Assembly: GCA_014238125.1 (NCBI GenBank)
Contig: JABABS010000011.1
Location: 1 to 64,000, forward strand
DNA from: Phycisphaerales bacterium
Lineage (GTDB): Bacteria; Planctomycetota; Phycisphaerae; Phycisphaerales; SM1A02
Direction of reading: 5' to 3'
DNA: 64,000 nt
Shown: one piece after another, positions 9,228 through 19,311 of the stretch
Position numbering within the stretch: position 1 is the stretch's first letter
Layout: each line of letters starts with the position of its first letter
Position numbers and translations under genes: made by a program
Notes under the pieces: model-generated
Seen by the model: the letters and a program-made list of their open reading frames with translations, nothing else
Databases searched by the model: none
Told to the model about the DNA's origin: nothing

Positions 9228-10148
9228 ATGCGACTATTACCCATTATCAAATGGCTACGATCTGCAATTCAGGATCCTTTCGAAGAACTTTCTAGGTGGG
9301 AAAAAATGGTGCGTTATATCTGGCAAGTCCTTCGTCAGGGTGCTTCACAACTCTCTGAAGACAGCGCAAGCACAATGGCAGCAGCATTGACCTACCGCAC
9401 TCTTTTTGGCGTTTTACCGATGACCGTAGTTGGTGCAGGCGTAGCGAGAGCAATTATGGGAGAACAGCGGTTTGAACAATTTCTCCATGATGCTATTGAA
9501 ATTTCCGGCCTCAATCTTGTCCGGATTGTGGATGACGGGGGCAAATCTTCACTTGGCAGTTGGCTCAGTGATTTAGTGACGAGTGGAATGAATGTAAGCA
9601 TTTCAGCTTTAACTTGGATTGGCGTTCTTGTCCTTCTCTACTCAGCACTTGCTCTTATGGTAAATGTAGAGACATGCTTTAACGTAATCTGTAGAGCAAA
9701 GAAGGGGAGATCGTGGTTCAAGCGAGTTCCTGTTTATTGGTTTATTTTGACATTTGGCCCTGTAGCCGCTGCTGTGGGCATTTGGGCAGATCAGCAAGTT
9801 GCTTCAATAATCAATGAGTATGTTGGGTGGACATGGCTCCTTTTGATTGCTCAAAAGATCTGGAGTTTTATCCTCTGCTGGGGTGTCCTTGTTTTAATGT
9901 TTAGAACCATTCCGACGGTAAAACTCAGCAGCGGACCAGTTTTAGTAGGTGCAGCAGTTGCAGCGATCCTCCTGATGCTTGGGCAGGCGTCTCTTGCGTT
10001 TTATTTTAACCATGCTCTTTCGTTAAAACAAATGTACGGGTCCCTCGGGTTGTTGCCAATTTTCATGTTCTGGCTGTATCTGATGTGGTTGATCGTTTTG
10101 CTTGGCCTTCAAGTTTCTTCCATCCTTGAATCTGTCTCAGACCGATAA
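9228..10148 (+). CDS. YihY/BrkB-family inner-membrane protein
   Basis: Multi-TM; DSASTMAAALTYRTLFGVLPMTVV and YGSLGLLPIFMFWLYLMWLIVLLGLQV are YihY-family motifs; start placed at MRLLPIIK. Confidence 0.85.
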   Translation: MRLLPIIKWLRSAIQDPFEELSRWEKMVRYIWQVLRQGASQLSEDSASTMAAALTYRTLFGVLPMTVVGAGVARAIMGEQRFEQFLHDAIEISGLNLVRIVDDGGKSSLGSWLSDLVTSGMNVSISALTWIGVLVLLYSALALMVNVETCFNVICRAKKGRSWFKRVPVYWFILTFGPVAAAVGIWADQQVASIINEYVGWTWLLLIAQKIWSFILCWGVLVLMFRTIPTVKLSSGPVLVGAAVAAILLMLGQASLAFYFNHALSLKQMYGSLGLLPIFMFWLYLMWLIVLLGLQVSSILESVSDR

Positions 10149-10271
10149 CGGGTTATTACTCACATCTTGAATAGTACATTTTATTGCTAATTAGGCTATT
10201 TATTCAATGTTTCGTGAAAGGATCTATATTTTTGATGGTTTTCTTAGTACTAACCCAAGTGGAGCCCAAAA

Positions 10272-10682
10272 ATGACCGAATACACAAACATGAACGGAAT
10301 CAACAAAACAAGTAACACCTCAAAGAAACGATCTCTCTTCGTCGAGACCACATTCAAAGGAGGCACTGTCTACGCGACACTAGTGGGTCCAAGGATTGGT
10401 GAACGCGAAGCAGCAATCATCGCTAATTCGGTCAACTTTAAACTTCGTGAATACGGTTCTAAGGTGAACAACCTCGTACTCGATTTTAGCGAAGTACAGT
10501 TCATTTCTAGCCTTGGTTTAGGAATGTGCATCGATGTTCGCAACACTGCAGAGCAGTGCAAAGCAGGGACTTCGATCGTTGGACTTACAAGCCACTTGCA
10601 AGAGCTCTTTGAAATGATGCGACTCGATCGTCTTTTTACGATCAGTTCAGTAGCAAGTTCGCCTTTTGGCAACGCTGCGTAA
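10272..10682 (+). CDS. STAS-domain protein (anti-sigma factor antagonist-like)
   Basis: NLVLDFSEVQFISSLGLGMCIDVRNTAEQCKAGTSIVGLTSHLQELFEMMRLDRLFTI: STAS fold motif with candidate phosphorylatable Ser. Confidence 0.82.
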   Translation: MTEYTNMNGINKTSNTSKKRSLFVETTFKGGTVYATLVGPRIGEREAAIIANSVNFKLREYGSKVNNLVLDFSEVQFISSLGLGMCIDVRNTAEQCKAGTSIVGLTSHLQELFEMMRLDRLFTISSVASSPFGNAA

Positions 10683-10763
10683 CACAAACAATTCGTATGA
10701 ACTTGTATCATTGGCTGTCACAGTGCTCCAAATCATTGTGGCAGTCTGTATCATATAAAGCTT

Positions 10764-11330
10764 ATGGGTCTCGAAGATGCCATTCCAGTAGACGGTTACT
10801 TGACAACGCAAATGAGTCGAGTCATCAATTGGGCACGACGTTCAAGCGTTTGGCCCATGCCTTTTGCAACTGCTTGTTGTGGCATCGAGTTAATGGCTAC
10901 AGCATCAAGCCGATTCGATCTTGCACGTTTTGGGGCAGAAGTTTTTCGTTTCAGTCCAAGACAAGCGGATTTAATGATTGTGGCCGGGAGAGTTTCTGTA
11001 AAGATGATGCCAGTCTTACAACGCATTTACCTTCAAATGACAGAGCCCAAATGGGTGATATCAATGGGCGCATGTGCTTCTACAGGTGGCGTATTCGACA
11101 CGTATGGAGTCGTGCAGGGAGTCGACCAATTCATGCCAGTCGATGTGTATGTCCCAGGGTGCCCCCCAAGACCCGAAATGCTAATCGAGGGTGTAATGGC
11201 AATCCAGAGGATCATCGACGAAGACAATATCCCGTACGACGGGGATGGCAAACGACACCCACTCGGAGTCGAACTTCTATCGTCTTCTGCAGAGCCAATC
11301 GATGTGACAATCAATCGAACCGGCGTCTGA
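10764..11330 (+). CDS. nuoB: NADH-quinone oxidoreductase subunit B
   Basis: [48 protein letters not shown]...[38 protein letters not shown]: NuoB Fe-S N2 ligands. Confidence 0.96.
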   Translation: MGLEDAIPVDGYLTTQMSRVINWARRSSVWPMPFATACCGIELMATASSRFDLARFGAEVFRFSPRQADLMIVAGRVSVKMMPVLQRIYLQMTEPKWVISMGACASTGGVFDTYGVVQGVDQFMPVDVYVPGCPPRPEMLIEGVMAIQRIIDEDNIPYDGDGKRHPLGVELLSSSAEPIDVTINRTGV

Positions 11331-11394
11331 GGCGACCCAAACTTCCCACGCCAGTACAGTTATCTGATACAACTACATGTAAGATGGTGGCCGC

Positions 11395-12027
11395 ATGACA
11401 TATGCAGTATCTCTTGAACAACAAGTTCTTGTACTCAACAGAGGGTACAGTGCTGTGCGTATCGTCCCAGCGAGGGAGGCATTTACACTCCTATGTAGGG
11501 ATGCAGCTGAAATTATTTCCGATGAGGATGGACACTGGGCGACCTACAATTTGGCGAACTGGATTGATGTTGCTGCAATTCAAAAAGAATTTGAACCTGC
11601 TGAGCATTCTTGGATCCGCTTACCAAGTTTAGAGATTGCAATACCAAAAATTATTCGTTTACTTGCATTTGACAAAGTTATTAAACCGCAATTGCGGTTA
11701 ACTCGACGAAATTTATATGCCCGTGATAAAAACAAATGCCAATACTGTGGCAAGCGTTTTTCTTCTTCAGATCTAACACTAGATCACGTTGTGCCTCGTG
11801 TGCAGGGTGGGGGTAATTCTTGGACAAATCTTGTTTGCGCATGTTTGCGTTGTAATACAAAAAAGGGTGGTCGAACTCCACGGCAGGCAAACATGGCTTT
11901 AATCACGAAACCATTTAAACCAGCGAAGTGCCAGTCTCTTCGATTTCGGATTGGAAGACAGCAGTATAAATCTTGGAAAACATTTTTAAACAATGCCTAT
12001 TGGACAGTTGAGTTGCAAGAAGAATGA
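11395..12027 (+). CDS. HNH endonuclease family protein
   Basis: LYARDKNKCQYCGKRFSSSDLTLDHVVPRVQGGGNSWTNLVCACLRCNTKKGGRTP: HNH with CxxC zinc pairs. Confidence 0.9.
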   Translation: MTYAVSLEQQVLVLNRGYSAVRIVPAREAFTLLCRDAAEIISDEDGHWATYNLANWIDVAAIQKEFEPAEHSWIRLPSLEIAIPKIIRLLAFDKVIKPQLRLTRRNLYARDKNKCQYCGKRFSSSDLTLDHVVPRVQGGGNSWTNLVCACLRCNTKKGGRTPRQANMALITKPFKPAKCQSLRFRIGRQQYKSWKTFLNNAYWTVELQEE

Positions 12028-12055
12028 GTTTCAAATTAATGTGACTGTCACACTC

Positions 12056-13636
12056 TTAATGCCGGAAACATCGCTCGCCGGTGTGGAGAAGGGCAACTCC
12101 AGCATGCTCGCACACGTCAATAGTCTCTTTGTCACGCACACTGCCTCCTGGTTGCACAATGCATTTTATACCTGCATCAATTAATAATTTCGGTCCATCT
12201 GGAAAAGGAAAAAATGCGTCGGATCCAGCGACAGGATTGTTTGCCTCGGAAAGCGATATTCGAGCTCGTTGAATTGCAAGATTAGCAGCTGAAACACGAT
12301 CAACTTGCCCCATCCCGCTACCGATCAAAGAACCATTTGAAACAATTGAAATTGAGTTTGATTTGAGATGCGCACATGTAATCCATGCAATTGCGGCATC
12401 GTTTTGCATTTCTTCGCTAGGTTTTGGTCCAGCCATTAGTTCCCAGTTAGGAACGTTTGCAAGAATAGGTACTGCGCTTTGCGTAAGAAAACCGCCGGCG
12501 ATCGATCGGAATTGCTGCCAGTGTTCTCGTCTCGGATCATTTCCAACTGCGAGAAGGCGTACGTTTTTCCAACGATCAGTAAGGACTGACTTTGCTTCGT
12601 CAGTAAAAGTCGGAGCAATGATTACTTCTAGGAATTTTTCACCATGGGCAATTGCATGTGCTAGTGCTTTATCTACGTTTCCACTCAGGGCAACGATTCC
12701 GCCAAAAGCTGCTTGGGGGTCGCCTTTCCAAGCACGTTGAAACGCTTCAGTAAGATCAGATCCAAATGCTGCGCCACATGGATTTGTGTGTTTGATAATA
12801 GCAGCAGCAGGCCTTGTTTCATACGCATATAGATCTTGGACGAGCTCGAGTGCAGCTGCTGCATCGATGAGATTGTTGTAACTCAGTGGTTTGCCAGCAA
12901 CAATACTAGCAGTGACAACATTCGCCCCTTTTGCGGAAGAATCTTTGTATAGATTCGCTGTTTGGTTTGGGTTCTCCCCATACCTTAGTGTTTGCACAAG
13001 TTGTGCGTTGATTTGAATGTTATTTGTATTATTAGAATTTTCATCTCGCATCCACTTACTAATAATGGTGTCATATTCTGCTGTACGAGCAAATGCAGCT
13101 GTAGCCAAATCACGTCTGAGTTCGTGTGTGATTGTCCCGTTTGCTGCCTTAAAATCTGCATAAATTAATTTGTACTGTTTTGGATCTGTTACTACAGTGA
13201 CAAAATCAAAATTTTTAGCAGCCGATCGAATCATAGCTGGGCCGCCAATGTCAATCTGTTCTATTGCTTCTGTTGCTGTGACAGTTGATTTAGCAATAGT
13301 CTCCTCGAACGGATACAGGTCGATGCAAATTAAATCGATAGGAGCGATGTCATATTTTTGCATCGCTTCAACATGAGATGGTTTGTCTCTTCTTCCAAGA
13401 AGTCCGCCATGAATGATGGGGTGTAATGTTTTAACGCGTCCGTCTAACATTTCAGGAAACCCCGTCACTTGGTCAACATGCGTAACTGGCAAACCGGCTT
13501 GTTCTAAAACTTTTGCAGTGCCTCCAGTTGATATTATTTCAGCACCGCGGTCATGCAATATTCTTGCAAAATCAACAACGCCAGTTTTATCACTGACTGA
13601 TAGCAGCGCACGGTTGATCGGAAGTGAAGATGTCAT
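12056..13636 (-). CDS. purH: Bifunctional AICAR transformylase/IMP cyclohydrolase
   Basis: RALLSVSDKTGVVDFARILHDRGAEIISTGGTAKVLEQAGLPVTHVDQVTGFPEMLDGRVKTLHPIIHGGLL...LRYGENPNQ...IIKHTNPCGAA: PurH. Confidence 0.96.
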   Translation of the reverse strand: MTSSLPINRALLSVSDKTGVVDFARILHDRGAEIISTGGTAKVLEQAGLPVTHVDQVTGFPEMLDGRVKTLHPIIHGGLLGRRDKPSHVEAMQKYDIAPIDLICIDLYPFEETIAKSTVTATEAIEQIDIGGPAMIRSAAKNFDFVTVVTDPKQYKLIYADFKAANGTITHELRRDLATAAFARTAEYDTIISKWMRDENSNNTNNIQINAQLVQTLRYGENPNQTANLYKDSSAKGANVVTASIVAGKPLSYNNLIDAAAALELVQDLYAYETRPAAAIIKHTNPCGAAFGSDLTEAFQRAWKGDPQAAFGGIVALSGNVDKALAHAIAHGEKFLEVIIAPTFTDEAKSVLTDRWKNVRLLAVGNDPRREHWQQFRSIAGGFLTQSAVPILANVPNWELMAGPKPSEEMQNDAAIAWITCAHLKSNSISIVSNGSLIGSGMGQVDRVSAANLAIQRARISLSEANNPVAGSDAFFPFPDGPKLLIDAGIKCIVQPGGSVRDKETIDVCEHAGVALLHTGERCFRH

Positions 13637-13651
13637 CGCACTTGATTCCTG

Positions 13652-14827
13652 TTAGTTCAAAGAAAGACGAGGAATCAATTTAATGATTGCATCATCGTCA
13701 GTGATCAAAATTAGATTTCCATTTTTAAACTTATCTACAAGAACTTCTCTCACTGTTGGCAATGCTAAAGTCCCTGTAATCGAACCTAGTTTAGTATCTA
13801 CTTCTTGTAAAATACGGTTTTCACTGTCCCAGCATAAAAGACGATTGTTGGGAGTAGTTGTTATTACAATTCCATTCACTTTCTCTACAGCCCAGCGTTT
13901 TTCGCCTGTAATATCTGGTGCAAAAGCGGAAAAGGCTGTGAGACCAACTCCTGGAATTCTTTGGTACAGCGAGTCACCGATAATGATAGGGGAGTCTGTG
14001 AGTTCAGCGGTTGTTAAGTATTTCCATCGTGGCTTACCTGAATACAAGTCTATTGCCCTAAGGTATTGGTCAGTCCCAGCGATGTACACAGTTCCGTTGC
14101 TGATAGTTGGTGTTGCAACTACAGCATCGAGTAATTGAATCAACCAAAGTGCCCTCGCATTTTTTAGGTCAATTGAAGCAAGTGATCCATTGCCAGCAGT
14201 TGCAACGACAACACCGTCTTTCAAAGCGGGTTTTGTGCTCATCGTTTCTGCAATAGAGTATGTTTTCGAAGAAAAACCGATGCTACAATCGTGCCAGACA
14301 AGTTCGCCGTTCCTAGACCCGTACAAAAGAGTTGTGTCAGTGAGAATTGCGGGGGTATTGGCAGACCAGTGTAATTTTTGAACAGCTTTATCAGTTGCGC
14401 CTTGGATTGAATTTTCAGTGTGTGTTGGAAGATTGCCAGTATCAGATTCAAATGCATAGATCACAGAATCAGAATTAACGTACACCTGTCTTGTATCTTC
14501 ATTAATATTGATCCCAAGGAGTCGGTAGACATGATTTCCAACAGGGGAAGACCATCGCCATACGCCAGACTCTAGGTCGTAGCATACGAGATGTTCGTAC
14601 TCGTCTATTGCGTATAACGAATTGCCAGAGATTGTTGCTAAATGCAAATCTTTCGCAGTTTGTTGATTTACCCAGTCAATCCGATATGAAAGATCTCGCA
14701 ATTCTGAGAGGTTTACACCATGTGTTGAGCCGATTGTTGGGGCACTTTTTGACCTATCATCAGATAATGTCGAAAAACATACGAAGCCAACAGTGGCGAA
14801 AAAGCAAAGTAAAGGTATCTTGCGCAT
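13652..14827 (-). CDS. Exported PQQ-like beta-propeller repeat protein
   Basis: Signal-peptide-like N-terminus; repeats such as LVCYDLESGVWRWSSPVG, LASIDLKNARALWLIQL, LRAIDLYSGKPRWKYL. Confidence 0.78.
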   Translation of the reverse strand: MRKIPLLCFFATVGFVCFSTLSDDRSKSAPTIGSTHGVNLSELRDLSYRIDWVNQQTAKDLHLATISGNSLYAIDEYEHLVCYDLESGVWRWSSPVGNHVYRLLGININEDTRQVYVNSDSVIYAFESDTGNLPTHTENSIQGATDKAVQKLHWSANTPAILTDTTLLYGSRNGELVWHDCSIGFSSKTYSIAETMSTKPALKDGVVVATAGNGSLASIDLKNARALWLIQLLDAVVATPTISNGTVYIAGTDQYLRAIDLYSGKPRWKYLTTAELTDSPIIIGDSLYQRIPGVGLTAFSAFAPDITGEKRWAVEKVNGIVITTTPNNRLLCWDSENRILQEVDTKLGSITGTLALPTVREVLVDKFKNGNLILITDDDAIIKLIPRLSLN

Positions 14828-14924
14828 CTAGAACTCCATTTCAAGATCTGCATTTTACAGATCTGAGATGGGCAGTATAGAAGAGTAGGCCCAAAGAGTT
14901 AAGTCCATCTGAAGGGATGATGCA

Positions 14925-15533
14925 ATGTTTACTGGATTAGTGCAACGAATTGGAACAATAACAGCAATAGATGCTACAACAGCCGGAAAACGGCTCGTTC
15001 TCAAATGCTTGGCTTGGGATTCCCCAGCAATTGAAGGTGAGTCGATCTGTGTCAACGGGTGCTGTTTAACAGTTGTATCGTTCTCTTTGAAAGGAGATGA
15101 CCTGCAACTCTCCTTCGATGTTGTACCTGAATCACTCGAAAAAACGACCCTGCGGGAGATGGAGGTTGGTGCAGAGGTAAATATTGAGAGAGCGCTCAGA
15201 GCAGATTCTCTTCTTGGTGGGCATCAGGTGCAGGGTCATGTTGATGCGATCGAGGAAATTGTAGAAGTAAGCGAAGCTGGTGGTGATGAAACACGGATAC
15301 GTTGTTCAATGCGAATGGTTGATACAGATGCAGTTGTTCCTAAAGGTTCAATTACTATTGATGGAGTATCTTTGACAATTGCCTTTGTAGGTACCGAAAC
15401 TTTTGATGTTGCTCTTATACCAACTACGCTCCGAGATACAACACTTGGCAAGGCAAAAGCGGGCAATAAAGTGAATATTGAAACAGACATTATTGCAAGG
15501 ACCGTGGTCCGAGTCATTCGTAATATGAGTTGA
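14925..15533 (+). CDS. ribE: Riboflavin synthase alpha subunit
   Basis: MFTGLVQRIGTI...GESICVNGCCLTVV...SLEKTTL...NIERALRADSLLGGHQVQGHVD. Confidence 0.95.
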   Translation: MFTGLVQRIGTITAIDATTAGKRLVLKCLAWDSPAIEGESICVNGCCLTVVSFSLKGDDLQLSFDVVPESLEKTTLREMEVGAEVNIERALRADSLLGGHQVQGHVDAIEEIVEVSEAGGDETRIRCSMRMVDTDAVVPKGSITIDGVSLTIAFVGTETFDVALIPTTLRDTTLGKAKAGNKVNIETDIIARTVVRVIRNMS

Positions 15534-15535
15534 AA

Positions 15536-16717
15536 TCAAGCAGCAATGTTTGCAACATGTGGTGGAGCATGTAAGCAAAGCATTGTGAGATCATCGTGAT
15601 GGCAAGTTTTAGTATCAAGTACATTTTCAATTGCTTTTACAATATTATTATTAACGCAACCTATGTTGTACATTGCTTGCAGGTGGGCAGGTAACCCTGA
15701 TTTGATATTACATGTATCTAAAGCATCTTCGAAGCCGTCTGAATAAAATATTACACGATCATCTGAACCAATTTTTACTGTGTGCTCAGGGAAATCTGTA
15801 TCTTTGAAGATGCCAAGAAGTGGTCCCTCAGATTCGAGCATCTCAGTTTCACAAGAACCCTTCATCCATAAGGCAGCTGGATGACCAGCTCCAGCAATTG
15901 TAAGGGCACGTGTTTTGCAATCAATGACGCCATACATAGCAGTTGCAAAGCGCGCGTTATTTCCGTTTCTATCTAGAATTGCTTGATTGAGAGTACTTAA
16001 CACCTTAGAGGGAGAAGTGTAATTTCCCTCAGCATCAATTCTACATCCAGCTAGGGCCTTAGAAATAGCCATCGCTAGCATTGCCGCTGGCATGCCATGT
16101 CCAATCGCATCAGATATAAAAAATGAAATATGATCATCGTCGAGTTTTGTGATGTCGTACATGTCCCCACTAACTACACCAGTTGGACGCCAAAGTGTGT
16201 TGAAATACATGGAATGCACGGGTTCACAATGGCATGACATAAACTCCTGCTGAAGCATTGCTGCTGAGTTAAGATCAATATTTATTTGATCAATATCGTC
16301 TTGTAGGGTAGTACTCATTGTAGAAATAAGACCTACTTTACTACGTAGCACTGATAATTCATCCTCTCGTTGAAGCATTCCATATAGTATTCCTGAGGAA
16401 GTTGCCACATCTGTACTTGCACTTGCAACAATAATATCTAGTTCATTTGTAAGTTCAACAAGATGTTCTTGGTTGTCACAAAGTAATAGCACTGGGATTT
16501 TTTCAGAATGGAGTTGAAGTAGCGTGGGTAGAAGATCAAGCAATTCTTCAACTGTTGCAGCGTGAAGAAATGCTGCGTCAAGATGATTCGCAATATTATT
16601 TGTAAATTTAGGTGGAGTAGTTCCAGCCCAACAACGCACGATATCCATTTCTAGTTGAAGCGGTGTGGTACTTTGATTTTTGATATAAATAGTAGGGCGG
16701 TACATGAAGAAATCCAT
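15536..16717 (-). CDS. SpoIIE/PP2C-type serine phosphatase
   Basis: FNTLWRPTGVVSGDMYDITKLDDDHISFFISDAIGHGMPAAMLAMAISKAL...VIFYSDGFEDA...KTCHHDDLTMLCL: SpoIIE metal-binding motifs. Confidence 0.9.
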   Translation of the reverse strand: MDFFMYRPTIYIKNQSTTPLQLEMDIVRCWAGTTPPKFTNNIANHLDAAFLHAATVEELLDLLPTLLQLHSEKIPVLLLCDNQEHLVELTNELDIIVASASTDVATSSGILYGMLQREDELSVLRSKVGLISTMSTTLQDDIDQINIDLNSAAMLQQEFMSCHCEPVHSMYFNTLWRPTGVVSGDMYDITKLDDDHISFFISDAIGHGMPAAMLAMAISKALAGCRIDAEGNYTSPSKVLSTLNQAILDRNGNNARFATAMYGVIDCKTRALTIAGAGHPAALWMKGSCETEMLESEGPLLGIFKDTDFPEHTVKIGSDDRVIFYSDGFEDALDTCNIKSGLPAHLQAMYNIGCVNNNIVKAIENVLDTKTCHHDDLTMLCLHAPPHVANIAA

Positions 16718-16859
16718 AAATAGATAACTCTCTTTGAAGAAGTATCTTTCTATTAATAATTCGGTTTATTACTTGTTTGACGCTAACTGTAGGTGAAAAG
16801 CATTTTCGTGAAATGCCGGTTATTTCGATTATTCAGATAGGAAGCTCTCTAGAGAGCAG

Positions 16860-17351
16860 TTATCGGGCGATATTACGTAAGTTTTGTAAATCCAGGATGA
16901 CACGATCATTGACTCGCAGCTTTAACCGTTGAATAGAGCCCTCTTGAAGCTCTATAGCAAATCTTGCGGGACTGTTTGAATAATAGTGGTGTAGGCGCCT
17001 CTCATAGTCCCATTGTGATTCACCTAGATCTTGAGGAGCCTCTATTTTCATCTCGTGCGTCGCAGTAATGGTGCCCCGTGAATCAAGAAAAAGGAGGTCC
17101 ATGTTCACAAGGCAATTTGCCATCCAGAACGAACGATCTTGTGCTTCTGGAAAAACAAAGAGCATTCCGCCATTAGCCGGAATGGACGTTCTTTCCATAA
17201 GTCCGTGTACTCTTGAAGGCAGGTCAGTTGAGAGTTCAAGTGAAAATATTTCGCCACCAATTGAGACATCAACTGAAGTTTGTTGCGTTGTACTTGTGCA
17301 TCCAGTAGCGAGTGTAAAAATTAATAATGTTGTAATTAACCCAGTAGCCAT
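16860..17351 (-). CDS. DUF192-family putative lipoprotein
   Basis: Lipobox-like LATGCTS; LPSRVHGLMERTSIPANGGMLFVFPEAQDRSFWMANCLVNMDLLFLDSRGTI. Confidence 0.85.
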   Translation of the reverse strand: MATGLITTLLIFTLATGCTSTTQQTSVDVSIGGEIFSLELSTDLPSRVHGLMERTSIPANGGMLFVFPEAQDRSFWMANCLVNMDLLFLDSRGTITATHEMKIEAPQDLGESQWDYERRLHHYYSNSPARFAIELQEGSIQRLKLRVNDRVILDLQNLRNIAR

Positions 17352-18262
17352 TTTTCGTCCTCTTTAGTAAAAACGATATTCTCTGTGTTTACTTTTCGTA
17401 TGTCAAAAACTTGTAAAAATTCAGAAGATGAGAGCGTTTCGTGTATTTTTGTAATCTTACACCATTTAGCAATAAGCCCTATTATTTTTTCAGGTTGCAT
17501 ATCACTCTCGAAATAAGTAAGCAGCCTAGTGTCACCGTGCCTTTTAGCTAAGCGTAAGCCATCTTCTCCAACAACTAGAGGCAAATGCCACCACTGCGGT
17601 TCCTCAAGCCCAAGAGCAACGTAAATTTGCGACTGCCAAGCTGCAGATTCCAGAAGGTCATGTCCACGTACGACATCTGTTACGCCTTGTCTCGCATCAT
17701 CGATGACTACCGCTAGTTGGTACGCTGGTAAGTCATTCTTAGTCCATACGACAAAATCATTGAGAAGATTAAATCGTGTTTTGCCTAAAAGCTCGTCACA
17801 AACTACTTGTGGTTCATCATGCACTCTAAACCTCCAATTTGTAGACTGTTTGTCCCAACTTGTATTATGGGAAGAAATATCTAGGGGGCGTATCGCTTTT
17901 TTGCCTAAGGGATCATCGACATGGGGGGCACTTGCTGCTTGCTCAATTTCTTTTCGAGACAAATTGCAATGATAAATTTTGGATAAGGCGATGAGAGTAT
18001 TGAGAGCATCTTTGTAAGGGATGAGATCCAAACTCTGACGCAATACTTCACCATCCCAATCGACGCCAAGCCAAGTAAGAATTGACTGAGTGTCTTTAAT
18101 GCTAGAGAGATCGATTCTAGGGCCCACGAGATCTTCCATTCGCAATATGAGTTCCCAATTATTTTTTCTAGCAAGTGCCCAATTAATAAGAAAAGAACAG
18201 GCGTTTCCAAGATGGAGTGCGCCAGTAGGCGAAGGCGCTAAACGAGAACGCCGAACACTCAC
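17336..18262 (-). CDS. gluQ: Glutamyl-Q tRNA(Asp) synthetase
   Basis: RSRLAPSPTGALHLGNACSFLINWALAR...LRMEDLVGPR...LVVGEDGLRLAKRHGDTRL: truncated GluRS with HIGH- and KxxK-like motifs. Confidence 0.9.
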   Translation of the reverse strand: MSVRRSRLAPSPTGALHLGNACSFLINWALARKNNWELILRMEDLVGPRIDLSSIKDTQSILTWLGVDWDGEVLRQSLDLIPYKDALNTLIALSKIYHCNLSRKEIEQAASAPHVDDPLGKKAIRPLDISSHNTSWDKQSTNWRFRVHDEPQVVCDELLGKTRFNLLNDFVVWTKNDLPAYQLAVVIDDARQGVTDVVRGHDLLESAAWQSQIYVALGLEEPQWWHLPLVVGEDGLRLAKRHGDTRLLTYFESDMQPEKIIGLIAKWCKITKIHETLSSSEFLQVFDIRKVNTENIVFTKEDEKWLLG

Positions 18263-19311
18263 GCCGCCAATTTCTCTTTGACAAGCGTAGCTCTCTTTTC
18301 TTGGAGTTCAGTCTCGTTCAGGTCGCTGCCATATCGCCATTGCAAATGACCTTTTTGGATATCTATGAAAAGTTGATTGATCGCATTAATGTCAACGTTT
18401 GTTATACGCTCTAATGAAACGCCAAGTCGTACACGTCCCAAACAGTCCATTGCCTCGTCAAGCGGGAGAATTCTTGCGTTTTCCAATATGCCTTGTGCTC
18501 GGTAAACGCGGTCGTCAAGTTTTGCGCTATGTAGTTCTATGATCTTCATTCTTGCGTTGCGTTCGTTTTCAATAACTGTTGGAAGAAATTCATCTTCAAG
18601 CATCGATCTAAGATCTTCTTCATTGTATCCAAGAGTAACTTGGTTACTCAGTTGATAGAGATCGGCAATTGTTTCTGATCCTTCGCCGTGATATCCACGA
18701 ATGGCAATAGACATCCCCTGGCAAGCATTGTGCAGTTGTCGGAATCCTTTGGTAATTCTTAACGCTGGCAGGTGCAACATGACACTAAAACGTGCGCCGG
18801 TTCCTATGTTAGTTGGGCACGCCGTGAGAAAGCCAAATTGCTCGTCAAAAGCATATGCGACAAGATTTTCCATTCGTCGATCCATTGCCATGACATCATT
18901 GTGCGAGTTGAGCAAGTCAAGACCTGGCTTAATGGATTGAATTCGCAAGTGGTCTTCTTCGTTAATCATGATACTTCGTGCAAGTTCTGGTCCAACCATT
19001 ACGCCCCGAGGGTGTTTGGCGTCTGCGAAGTTTGTAGAGATGAGATGGCGTTCAGCGCACATGGAACGTTCTACAACTGAGAGTTCATGAAGGTCCACCC
19101 ATTCGAGAGGAAAATCATCATCACTTTTGCAAGCAGGTGCAAGAAGGAGTTCTACTTCTTCGCAATCACCAGCAGATGCGCAATTCACAAATGGAAAACC
19201 TTCTAAATTCCTCGCTAGTCTTGCACGGGAACTTAATACGACATCTCCAAAAGCAGTAGTTCCGCTAGCATAAGGACAATTTATATCAGGATCAAACTGC
19301 ATGATCATCAT
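18259..19311 (-). CDS. mcsB: Protein arginine kinase (guanido kinase family)
   Basis: VVLSSRARLARNLEGFPF...MINEEDHLRIQSI...TACPTNIGTGARFSVMLHLPAL; overlaps mcsA. Confidence 0.93.
   Translation of the reverse strand: MMIMQFDPDINCPYASGTTAFGDVVLSSRARLARNLEGFPFVNCASAGDCEEVELLLAPACKSDDDFPLEWVDLHELSVVERSMCAERHLISTNFADAKHPRGVMVGPELARSIMINEEDHLRIQSIKPGLDLLNSHNDVMAMDRRMENLVAYAFDEQFGFLTACPTNIGTGARFSVMLHLPALRITKGFRQLHNACQGMSIAIRGYHGEGSETIADLYQLSNQVTLGYNEEDLRSMLEDEFLPTVIENERNARMKIIELHSAKLDDRVYRAQGILENARILPLDEAMDCLGRVRLGVSLERITNVDINAINQLFIDIQKGHLQWRYGSDLNETELQEKRATLVKEKLAA

Noticed and set aside
10697-11398. 233-aa ORF in another frame over nuoB
   Set aside because: Translation has low-complexity, Arg/Ser-rich character and overlaps the strongly supported nuoB in a different frame; treated as spurious.
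11395-12027. HNH protein as a homing endonuclease or defence nuclease
   Set aside because: Stand-alone HNH in a housekeeping context with no adjacent methylase, intron/intein or defence genes.
14880-14924. Possible FMN riboswitch before ribE
   Set aside because: Leader is too short and lacks recognisable conserved FMN aptamer segments.
16844-16857. Perfect palindrome GCTCTCTAGAGAGC near the 3' end of the DUF192 gene
   Set aside because: Short, no loop and no T-run; may be a weak terminator or chance, too little to call.
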